Positions 6,931 through 12,297 of a stretch of 12,297 nt of DNA are shown one piece after another. Source of the stretch: CBFCZU01 sp965602635 (GTDB lineage: Bacteria; Planctomycetota; Phycisphaerae; SM23-33). Numbering within the stretch: the stretch's first letter is position 1; every line of letters starts with the position of its first letter. The position numbers and the translations under genes were made by a program. The notes beneath the pieces are model-generated. The model ran no database searches. It was not told where the DNA came from and saw only the letters and a list, made by a program, of their open reading frames with translations. Location: assembly GCA_965602635.1 (NCBI GenBank), contig CBFCZU010000130.1, forward strand, positions 1 through 12,297. The letters run 5' to 3'.

Positions 6931-8205
6931 TCAGGGCCCGGGTGAGACCAGCTCGACGGCCGCTTCGACCAGCATGTCGCCGGCCTCGGGGGCCAGGCAG
7001 CTCGCGGGCCCGAAGGTCGTCTCGTACCCGCCGCGGGCGAACGCCTCCTTCGTGGGGACGTACCCCAGCCGGCCATTGGCGCAACTGACCACCAGCGCCT
7101 GCCGCGGCCAGCAGCGCTCCTTGATCCGCAGCCCCAGCTCGACGAAGAGCTCCGCCCCCACGGCGGCGAAGGCGGCCGGGCCGACGAAGACGACCTGCAC
7201 CTCGCTCGCCTCCGTGCCCAGGCGGCGGATTCGCTCGACCTCGGCGGGGATCACGTCGTCGTAGATGGTCGGATCGACGAACCGCTGGGCGCCCCGGACC
7301 GTGCCGTTGATCTCGGCGTCGGTGATCTCGCGGAACGGCAGTTGGATGGTCTTCGCGCGGCAGCCCACCTCGGCCGTCTCGGCGAAGGCCATCTCCGCAA
7401 TCGCCGCCTCGACGTGATCGGCGAGTATGCCGCCGACCTGATCCATGGGCATCTCGGCGCCGCCGCGGGCCGGGTCGGAGAAATGTATGTTCCCCGCCGC
7501 CCCCAGCAGGAACATCGTCACCGGGTAGCCGCGGTCCTTCATTTGCGCGGCCAGCACGCCCGGGAATCCCGCCGACAGCGCCCCGTCGGGCCCGTGATGC
7601 GTCGGGTGGCAGGCGAAGTTGACGAGCACGCCCAGCGGCTCGCCGCCACCCCGCGCACGGACCGCCAGGACCGCCACCTCCGGATCGATCGGGCCCTCGA
7701 CGTGCAGCGCCTCGGTGTCGGAGAAGCGCCCGTGCGTGCGGGTCGTGCCGTCGCGCATGACCACGCGGCGGTTGTGGGGCACGTCGAACTCGAACCGCCG
7801 GGCGAAGCCGACCTCCGCCGGCCCGGCGGCGTCCAGCGCCGCGGCGAAGACAGATACCATCTTGTCGGCGAGCCGCCGGACGTAAGCGTCATCGCGCCGA
7901 ACCGCCCCGACCGTATCCAGCGCCGGACCGGCGTGGTTGTGAGTGCCGGCGATCATCACGCTGTCGCCGGGGAAGCCGCACCGGCGGGCGATCTCGGCCC
8001 GCACCTCGGCCACCAGAGCGGCCGGGACGAAGAGCGTGTCGAGCTGTATGAAACCCGCCCTGGCGGCGGGCGATTCGAACACCGCCGCGCGGGCGAACAG
8101 CGGATCGGCGACGTGGTCGGAGAGCACCACCTTCAGCCAGCCGATCTTATGCGAACCCACCGGCGGGGTGATGTCAATCTCCGCGAAACCGGCCTGTAGC
8201 GGCAT
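6931..8205 (-). CDS. Short neutral ceramidase-like hydrolase family protein
   Basis: The 424-residue protein matches the N-terminal domain family of neutral/alkaline ceramidases, in the short form common in Planctomycetota. The N-terminus LQAGFAEIDITPPVG is diagnostic. Metal-site motifs are present: GTHNHAGP at 87-94, FACHPTHHG at 197-205, Glu352 and GYVPTKEAFARGGYE at 381-395. The loop that carries the catalytic Ser in true ceramidases (GDVSPN type) reads GAAGNI at 235-240, without Ser, so the substrate is probably not ceramide. No signal peptide is seen; it should be cytoplasmic. The ATG at 8205 is preferred because GAGG lies 6 nt upstream. A GTG at 8217, overlapping the DegT stop as GTGA and with GGAG 5 nt upstream, is the alternative and would add four residues. 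It is the last gene of the run. Confidence 0.88.
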   Translation of the reverse strand: MPLQAGFAEIDITPPVGSHKIGWLKVVLSDHVADPLFARAAVFESPAARAGFIQLDTLFVPAALVAEVRAEIARRCGFPGDSVMIAGTHNHAGPALDTVGAVRRDDAYVRRLADKMVSVFAAALDAAGPAEVGFARRFEFDVPHNRRVVMRDGTTRTHGRFSDTEALHVEGPIDPEVAVLAVRARGGGEPLGVLVNFACHPTHHGPDGALSAGFPGVLAAQMKDRGYPVTMFLLGAAGNIHFSDPARGGAEMPMDQVGGILADHVEAAIAEMAFAETAEVGCRAKTIQLPFREITDAEINGTVRGAQRFVDPTIYDDVIPAEVERIRRLGTEASEVQVVFVGPAAFAAVGAELFVELGLRIKERCWPRQALVVSCANGRLGYVPTKEAFARGGYETTFGPASCLAPEAGDMLVEAAVELVSPGP

Positions 8206-8213
8206 GGGAATCC

Positions 8214-9482
8214 TCACTCAATCTCCGCCACCTGATCGACGTTCTCCACGACCTTGCGTATGCCGGCGGCAGTGGCCTCGGCCACCTCTGGGCCGTTGGG
8301 CGGCCTGAGCGGCACGGTCATGCCCGTGTGCCAGTCGGCGTGCCTCGCGGCGACGGGGTACTGCTCCAGCGAGTAGTCCACCTCGCGGGCGTGGGGGCAG
8401 GTCCAGGGGCACCCCCGCCCGTAGCCGTTCTTTGCCTGGAAGACGGTCATGGCCGGGAGGATGAACCGCTGCCAGAGGCTGGTGGCCACCCCCTCGGCCT
8501 GCATTGCCTTGAGGAGCTTGTCGCGCAGCGCGGCCGCGTCGGCGGCGTGGCCCAGGGCGTCCATGTCGAAGCGGATGGTGTAGTTGTACCAGTTGTGCCC
8601 GTAGCCGGGCAGCTCGGTGGGCAGGATCAACCCCGCCGCGCCGGTCAGGCACTCCGTCAGCCGGGTGGCGTTGGACTTGATCCGCGCGAGGTGCCCGTCG
8701 GTCTTGCCCAGCTCCGCCCGCCCGAATGCGGCCGAGAGGTCGTTGTTGCGGTACATCCACCCCAGCGCGTAGGCGTGGTAGTCCCTGTCCTCCAGCGGCG
8801 TGCGCGTCTCGCCGAAGGACCACAGCGAGTGGGCGGCCCGGAGCATCTCCTCGTCGTCGGTGACGAACATGCCCCCCTCGCCGGCGGAGATGCACTTGTT
8901 CTGGTTGAAGCTGAAGGCGGCGCAGTCGCCCAGCGTGCCGACCTTCCTGCCCTCGAAGGTCGCCCCGTGGGCCTGGCAGGCGTCCTCGATGACCTTCAGC
9001 CCGCGGCGGCGCGCGACGGCCAGCACCGCGCCCATGTCCGCCGCCAGCCCGTGGAGGTGGACCGCCATGATCGCCCGCGTCTTCTCGCTGATGGCGTCCT
9101 CGATCCGGGCGGGGTCGATGTTCATCGTCTCCCAGTCAACGTCCACGAAGACGGGGATGCAGTTGTGATGCAGCAGGCAGGTGGCCGAGGAAGACCAGCT
9201 ATACGCCGGGACGATCACCTCGTCGCCCGCCCCGCATCCGCAGGCGACGACGCACATGTGAAGGGCGGCCGTGCCCGAGTTCGTCGTCACCGCGAACCTG
9301 TTGCCGTTCCAGGCGGCGAACTCCTCCTCGAACGCCTTGCAGTTCGGCCCGAAGGAGTGGTTCGACCCTTCCAGCGAGGCAAGGACCATCTCGCGATCGA
9401 CCTCATCGATCGGCGGCCAGTCCTTGACGGTTCCTTCGGGCACGGCCCTGGGGCCGCCGCGAACAGCCAGTTTCTCTGCCAC
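8214..9482 (-). CDS. DegT/DnrJ/EryC1/StrS family PLP aminotransferase
   Basis: The 422-residue length is typical of this fold-type I family, which transaminates keto-sugars, cyclitols or aminohydroxybenzoate precursors. Clear motifs are: phosphate-binding TNSGTAALH at 67-75, the substrate/PLP segment VPAYSWSSSAT at 91-101, IEDACQAHGA at 165-174 with Asp167 pairing with the PLP ring nitrogen, and the Schiff-base lysine Lys196 in FSFNQNKCISAGEGG (190-204). GHNWYNYTIRF (295-305) and the C-terminal PLRPPNGPEV are also family features. The N-terminus LAVRGGPRAVP is typical. The start is GTG at 9482, supported by GGGAGGAG ending 4 nt upstream. It begins 38 bp after the LarA-family gene and its stop nearly abuts the ceramidase-like start. 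No nucleotide-sugar genes are present, so the amino acceptor is unknown. Confidence 0.92.
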   Translation of the reverse strand: MAEKLAVRGGPRAVPEGTVKDWPPIDEVDREMVLASLEGSNHSFGPNCKAFEEEFAAWNGNRFAVTTNSGTAALHMCVVACGCGAGDEVIVPAYSWSSSATCLLHHNCIPVFVDVDWETMNIDPARIEDAISEKTRAIMAVHLHGLAADMGAVLAVARRRGLKVIEDACQAHGATFEGRKVGTLGDCAAFSFNQNKCISAGEGGMFVTDDEEMLRAAHSLWSFGETRTPLEDRDYHAYALGWMYRNNDLSAAFGRAELGKTDGHLARIKSNATRLTECLTGAAGLILPTELPGYGHNWYNYTIRFDMDALGHAADAAALRDKLLKAMQAEGVATSLWQRFILPAMTVFQAKNGYGRGCPWTCPHAREVDYSLEQYPVAARHADWHTGMTVPLRPPNGPEVAEATAAGIRKVVENVDQVAEIE

Positions 9483-9486
9483 TTTG

Positions 9487-9494
9487 CTCCTCCC
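9487..9494 (-). promoter_or_regulatory. Strong Shine-Dalgarno for a GTG start
   Basis: GGGAGGAG on the minus strand ends 4 nt before the GTG at 9482. It fixes the start of the aminotransferase despite the non-ATG codon. Confidence 0.7.
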
Positions 9495-9502
9495 TGGGAG
9501 AC

Positions 9503-9529
9503 CCCGGCTGGCCCGCCGCGTCAGCCGGG
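9503..9529 (-). other. Intercistronic hairpin overlapping the racemase stop codon
   Basis: CCCGGCTG and CAGCCGGG form a perfect 8-bp stem with an 11-nt loop. The racemase stop TGA (9523-9521) falls at the base of the loop, within the end of one arm. The structure lies just before the aminotransferase ribosome-binding site, which is itself in a short CTCCC/GGGAG palindrome. It has no T-run. It could stabilise one half of the mRNA or link translation of the second gene to termination of the first. Confidence 0.4.
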
Positions 9530-10873
9530 CGCAGCCTGCCGGCGGAGAATGGGGTATGTCACGCCGCCGGCGGGGAAAGCGATAACGCGTTTGTTCCCGG
9601 AGCCCAGGATCTCGTCGGCGGCGGCGAACGCCTCAGCCGGATCGCCCAGCAGCTCCAGCCCGACCATGCTGGCTCCGCTCTCGACCAGCGCCGGCGAGAC
9701 CATTATCACGGTCACCCTCTGGATCATCTGCAAGGCCAGGCGGACGAAGAATGCGGCGTCGCCGGCGAGGCGCGGCACCATCCGCGTGAGCAGCGCCGCC
9801 AGTGCGTCGGCCCCCATCAGTCTGACCGCCCGGCGGATCCAGCGCGGCCCGACCGGCAGCGAGAGCGTCGGCATGTTCGCCCCGCCGGGGCAGCGGGTAA
9901 GGCATATCAGCACACCGTTGTCCCTGACCGCCCAGCAGGTGTTGGCGACGGCCTTGAAGCTCTGCCAGAGGTCGAAGTCCAGCGGGAAGGCGTTGGTGAC
10001 CACCACGTCGGCGGGCGAGTCGACGAGCACGCCGCAGCCGGCGGCGCACTGCTTGGCCAGCATCCGCTGGCAGGCGGTGACGTCCCCGGCGGCGATGGCG
10101 CTGGGGCGGCTGGAGGCGTCCAGGACGCTCTGGACGCCGAAGGAGGTTCCGCGCCGTGCGTCCACGGCCTCGCCGGCGGCGTCGATCAGGCGGCGCATCC
10201 GGTTGGCGGTGTGCGGCTGGCCGACCATCTGGCCGCCCCCGCGCTGCAACCCCGCCAGGTGAAGCTGGCGGATCGAATCCAGCCGCCCGCAGCCGGGAAG
10301 CAGCATCTTGTAGCCCCCGCCGAAGCCGGCCTGGAGGTGCGGGCTGACCGAACTGACCAGAATCCGCAGGTCCGCGTCGGCCACCCCGCGGTCGATCCAG
10401 AGGTCGATCCCGACCTTGCCGTCGCGCGCCGTGCCGACGCGGGCGTAGGCGTCGGTCTTCTCCCACGGGTTGCTCCGCCAGCGGAAACCCGAGGCCAGCT
10501 CCTCGCCGAGCTTCTCTGCCGCCTGGGCGGCGGTCAGCGGCGGGTGCATGCCCGTGGCGAAGACGATCTCGATCCTCTCGCTGGGGATCTTGGCGTGGGC
10601 CAGTTCGCGAAAGACTATGCCGAGGATCTCGCGCACCGGGCTGTGGCGGGTGATGTCCTCGACGATGACGGCGATCTTGCCGTCAGGCCTGGCGGCCAGG
10701 AGCTTCGCCAGCGGGGGCGAGCCCTCCGGGCGAGTCAGCGCGCCGGCCAAGTGCTCGGGCCAGTCGTCGCTGGCCGGGGGCATCGCCAGGGCGGCCACCT
10801 GCTGGACCGTCCAGGCGGCGGGCAACGCGACTGTCCACGTCCGGTCGCCCCACGGTATGGAGATATCAGCCAT
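9521..10873 (-). CDS. LarA-family nickel-pincer racemase or epimerase
   Basis: The 450-residue protein belongs to the lactate racemase LarA family, which uses a nickel-pincer nucleotide cofactor to interconvert alpha-hydroxy-acid stereoisomers by hydride transfer. Landmarks match Lactobacillus LarA in order and spacing: EDITR at 72-76 (Asp73, Arg76), ATGMHPPLT at 106-114 with His110, SPHLQAGFGGGYKMLLPG at 177-194 with His179 and the cofactor-linking Lys189, and His205 at the position expected for the nickel ligand. Substrate may differ from lactate, as many family members act on other hydroxy acids. No cofactor-synthesis genes (larB, larC, larE) are in the window. The ATG at 10873 gives the family-like start MADISIPWG but has a poor Shine-Dalgarno. 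A GTG at 10942, with GGAGG 4 nt away, would add 23 unlikely residues and overlap the methyltransferase by 17 bp. Confidence 0.9.
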   Translation of the reverse strand: MADISIPWGDRTWTVALPAAWTVQQVAALAMPPASDDWPEHLAGALTRPEGSPPLAKLLAARPDGKIAVIVEDITRHSPVREILGIVFRELAHAKIPSERIEIVFATGMHPPLTAAQAAEKLGEELASGFRWRSNPWEKTDAYARVGTARDGKVGIDLWIDRGVADADLRILVSSVSPHLQAGFGGGYKMLLPGCGRLDSIRQLHLAGLQRGGGQMVGQPHTANRMRRLIDAAGEAVDARRGTSFGVQSVLDASSRPSAIAAGDVTACQRMLAKQCAAGCGVLVDSPADVVVTNAFPLDFDLWQSFKAVANTCWAVRDNGVLICLTRCPGGANMPTLSLPVGPRWIRRAVRLMGADALAALLTRMVPRLAGDAAFFVRLALQMIQRVTVIMVSPALVESGASMVGLELLGDPAEAFAAADEILGSGNKRVIAFPAGGVTYPILRRQAAPG

Positions 10874-10925
10874 TCCGCTGCTGTTCTCTCGCCTACCCGC
10901 GTCGGCGGCCGTCCAGGGGGGCGCC

Positions 10926-11816
10926 CTAGTCGGCCGCGGCACCAGCCCTCCGGCCCACGATCACATGGTAAACGCCCAGAGGTTCGCGGTGCAGCACGAA
11001 GTCACCGAACCCCGACCGTTGCATCAGGGCGATAACCTCCTCCGGAGAGCGGTGGATCATGTGCAGGCCGAACGCGCGGCGGAAGAACCGATCCGTCCCG
11101 TGCGCCTTGGAAAGCGAATTGAACACGATGGCCGAGCCGGAAGGCATAACCTCCGCCGCCGCCGAGGCGATCGTCACGATCTGCTCGTCGCTGAGGTACT
11201 CGCAGATGCCCAGCATCTTGACGATGTCCGGCGGCTCGTGAAGGAACTCGTGCAGGTCGCGCACGTCGGCCTGGATATATTCCACACTCTCGGCCAGCCC
11301 GCGCCGGGCCGCCAGCGCACGCCCGAACTCGAAGGCGTCCGAGCTGATGTCAACCAGCGTGGCCTTGGCCGGAGACGACGCCCGGGACAGCGCCTCGATG
11401 ATGATCTGCCCGGGCCCGGCCCCCAGGCACAGCACGTGGACCGCAGCTTCGCCCTCGGCCGCCTCACGCCCCGCCGCCACCGAGTCGATGAGGCCCGCGA
11501 TCAGGTACGACCCCAGCCGCTTGCGGTTCCGCAGCGCCATGGGCATCGTCCCGCCGGCAACCAGGATCTTGTCGGCGATCTGGTGGCACTGCCCGTTGTA
11601 GCTGATGACCATGCTCTGCCAGCCGCCGGGATCGACCCAGTTCGCCGCCGCCAGCTCGCTCTTGCCCAGCCGCAGCAGCCCCCGAACAAGCCCGGCCGGC
11701 AGATAGTTCGCCAGCGGATTGATCAGCACGCGCTTCACCGCCCGCCGCAGCGGCGAAAGCCGCTCGAACTCGATATCAGCCGGTAGCTCGCCGATTTGCC
11801 TCGGCTCCGCACCCAT
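10926..11816 (-). CDS. Class I SAM-dependent methyltransferase
   Basis: The 296-residue protein has a Rossmann-fold methyltransferase domain at about 125-235. The SAM-binding motif I is VLCLGAGPGQ (128-137), the acidic end of strand 2 is LVDIS (154-158), followed by IQADVRDL (181-188) and GICEYLSD (203-210). That last motif and the long helical N-terminus (about 20-110) resemble the Methyltransf_20-type family (assignment from memory). The acceptor is unknown. The reading frame extends to a TTG at 11861, but that codon lies inside the upstream promoter-like region, so the ATG at 11816 is chosen. It heads the four-gene run; the next start (racemase) is 52 bp downstream. The last codons contain a GGAGG that could serve the alternative racemase start. 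Confidence 0.87.
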   Translation of the reverse strand: MGAEPRQIGELPADIEFERLSPLRRAVKRVLINPLANYLPAGLVRGLLRLGKSELAAANWVDPGGWQSMVISYNGQCHQIADKILVAGGTMPMALRNRKRLGSYLIAGLIDSVAAGREAAEGEAAVHVLCLGAGPGQIIIEALSRASSPAKATLVDISSDAFEFGRALAARRGLAESVEYIQADVRDLHEFLHEPPDIVKMLGICEYLSDEQIVTIASAAAEVMPSGSAIVFNSLSKAHGTDRFFRRAFGLHMIHRSPEEVIALMQRSGFGDFVLHREPLGVYHVIVGRRAGAAAD

Positions 11817-11824
11817 TGGCAACC

Positions 11825-11854
11825 AGTATAGCGGCCCGTAATGCCCGCTGTCAC
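11825..11854 (-). promoter_or_regulatory. Sigma70-like promoter of the methyltransferase operon
   Basis: On the minus strand GTGACA (11854-11849) and TATACT (11830-11825) are separated by 18 bp; each matches five of six consensus bases. A second, exact TTGACA lies at 11861-11856 but is 25 bp from the -10 box. The -10 ends 8 nt before the ATG at 11816, so the transcript would start at or within a few bases of the start codon. No Shine-Dalgarno is seen before that ATG, which agrees with a leaderless message. Confidence 0.5.
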
Positions 11855-11874
11855 CTGTCAAGTGAATGCCCGCT
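11840..11874 (-). repeat. 10-bp direct repeat flanking an imperfect palindrome, possible operator
   Basis: AGCGGGCATT on the minus strand occurs twice, at 11874-11865 and 11849-11840, a period of 25 bp. Between the copies lies the imperfect palindrome TCACTTGACAGGTGA, whose arms match at five of six positions. The array covers the -35 region and spacer of the methyltransferase promoter, where a repressor or activator would act. Confidence 0.4.
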
Positions 11875-11930
11875 AAAGTTCGCTTTGTGCCCCTGCCGAT
11901 AACTAGCTCCAGGGCATGGCGAGCGGTGAC

Positions 11931-11937
11931 GAGGTGA
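11931..11937 (+). promoter_or_regulatory. Shine-Dalgarno for the 86-residue protein
   Basis: GAGGTGA matches seven bases of the extended anti-Shine-Dalgarno complement and ends 4 nt before the ATG at 11942. It strongly supports this small plus-strand gene and its start. Confidence 0.7.
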
Positions 11938-11941
11938 GACG

Positions 11942-12202
11942 ATGACCAAGCGCCAGTTGATCGACGAGATAACCCACCTGAACCCGACGGCCGGGGCCGC
12001 GTTCCTGGCCGATTTCGAGGACTCGGACCTGGCCCAGTACCTCGAGCACCTTCAGTGGGTTGCCTCGCCCCCCGCTCAGCCCGCCACGCCGGCCGAGCCG
12101 GTGACGGCCGAGCCGGTGACGGCCGCCGTCGCCGACGTTCGAGAGCCTTCGTCCTTCGCCCAGAACTCGCCGCAAGAGGAATTGCAGACCTGGCTGTTCT
12201 AG
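11942..12202 (+). CDS. Small protein with C-terminal clamp-motif-like tail
   Basis: This 86-residue soluble protein starts with a likely helical domain, MTKRQLIDEITHLNPTAGAA then FLADFEDSDLAQYLEHLQW, to about residue 40. A low-complexity Pro/Ala/Glu/Val/Thr linker follows (about 42-65) and contains PAEPVTAEPVT. The C-terminus ends ELQTWLF. Small planctomycete proteins with a helix of the FLxxFxxxxLxxYLxxL type look familiar to me, but I cannot name a family or function. It is the only plus-strand gene and is divergent from the methyltransferase, with starts 125 bp apart. A GATAAC at 11898-11903 might be its -10 box, but no convincing -35 accompanies it. The gene is well supported by its ribosome-binding site, codon use and composition. 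Confidence 0.75.
   Translation: MTKRQLIDEITHLNPTAGAAFLADFEDSDLAQYLEHLQWVASPPAQPATPAEPVTAEPVTAAVADVREPSSFAQNSPQEELQTWLF
12091..12120 (+). repeat. Perfect 15-bp tandem duplication inside the small gene
   Basis: GGCCGAGCCGGTGAC occurs twice head to tail, with a partial third copy (GGCCG). It is in frame and encodes the repeated AEPVT of the linker, so copy-number change would only lengthen or shorten the linker. Confidence 0.75.
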
Positions 12203-12204
12203 CC

Positions 12205-12235
12205 CGGATGTAGCACGAGCCGCGTGCAACATCCG
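12205..12235. other. Strong stem-loop after the 86-residue gene
   Basis: CGGATGTAGCACG and CGTGCAACATCCG pair over 13 positions with a single A-A mismatch and a 5-nt loop. It starts 3 nt after the TAG stop at 12200-12202. There is no T-run after it, so a factor-independent terminator is doubtful. An mRNA 3'-end stabiliser or a dispersed palindromic repeat fits equally well. Confidence 0.55.
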
Positions 12236-12253
12236 CCGCAGCGGCTTCGACGC

Positions 12254-12293
12254 GAGCGACTTACGTCGCTCTTGCTCAGGGCTGGCCTTGAGC
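12254..12293. other. Two further tandem stem-loops at the window edge
   Basis: GAGCGAC (12254-12260) and GTCGCTC (12265-12271) form a perfect 7-bp stem with a TTAC loop. Next, GCTCAGG (12274-12280) pairs with CCTTGAGC (12286-12293) with one bulged base and a 5-nt loop. Together with the preceding hairpin they make three structures in about 90 bp, and the cluster may continue past the edge. No coding sequence is visible in 12203-12297. Confidence 0.4.
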
Positions 12294-12297
12294 GAGG

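Noticed and set aside
6776..7084. Upstream extension of the small membrane protein to 175 residues
   Set aside because: The extension runs through the intergenic gap and into the ceramidase-like gene and has no domain. The internal ATG at 6775 has an ideal Shine-Dalgarno.
8328..10262. 644-codon plus-strand open frame
   Set aside because: It is antisense to both the aminotransferase and the racemase, whose motifs are unmistakable. It spans a gene boundary and has low-complexity composition.
10874..10942. GTG start adding 23 residues to the racemase
   Set aside because: It has a good GGAGG, but the added Pro/Arg-rich residues are unlike LarA-family N-termini and overlap the methyltransferase. 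It is kept only as an alternative.
11817..11861. TTG start adding 15 residues to the methyltransferase
   Set aside because: The TTG is part of a TTGACA element and the added codons span the -10 box. The ATG at 11816 fits the promoter better.

Overview
The window is very GC-rich, with strongly GC-biased third codon positions and a minus-strand gene order apart from one small plus-strand gene at the right end. No rRNA, tRNA, CRISPR array, transposase or phage gene is visible. The gene content suggests Planctomycetota or a close PVC relative, perhaps Phycisphaerae-like: short neutral-ceramidase-family proteins, DegT-type aminotransferases, a LarA-family racemase, and large exported multidomain hydrolases. 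This assignment is an inference from gene style; there is no marker gene.

Layout, read along the minus strand from right to left. (1) Positions 11816 to 6931 hold a four-gene, closely spaced run: a class I methyltransferase, a LarA-family (nickel-pincer) racemase, a DegT/DnrJ/EryC1/StrS aminotransferase and a short neutral-ceramidase-like protein. The last two nearly abut. A plausible promoter sits just upstream of the methyltransferase and would give an almost leaderless mRNA. (2) A 72-residue two-helix membrane protein (6775 to 6557) stands alone between two intergenic gaps. (3) Positions 6386 to 491 hold two tandem paralogous exported proteins of 759 and 747 residues that overlap by ATGA, followed by a 12-helix MFS transporter. 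In the first paralog an alpha/beta-hydrolase core keeps a serine nucleophile elbow; in the second the equivalent site reads Cys-Cys. (4) The left edge has a poorly supported small ORF (452 to 162) and the first 41 codons of a membrane protein cut by the window end (123 to 1).

On the plus strand, positions 11942 to 12202 encode an 86-residue protein with a helical N-terminal half, a Pro/Ala/Glu/Val linker containing a perfect 15-bp tandem duplication, and a C-terminal QTWLF that fits the bacterial sliding-clamp-binding consensus. It is followed by a cluster of three stem-loops.

How the genes may work together (inference): the paralog pair plus MFS transporter looks like an envelope or secreted unit that processes an extracellular ester or polymer and imports or exports a small product. 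The four-gene run looks like a cytoplasmic small-molecule module in which a hydroxy-acid racemase or epimerase, a PLP aminotransferase, an amidohydrolase-like enzyme and a methyltransferase act on a common metabolite. The substrate of neither module can be read from the sequence.
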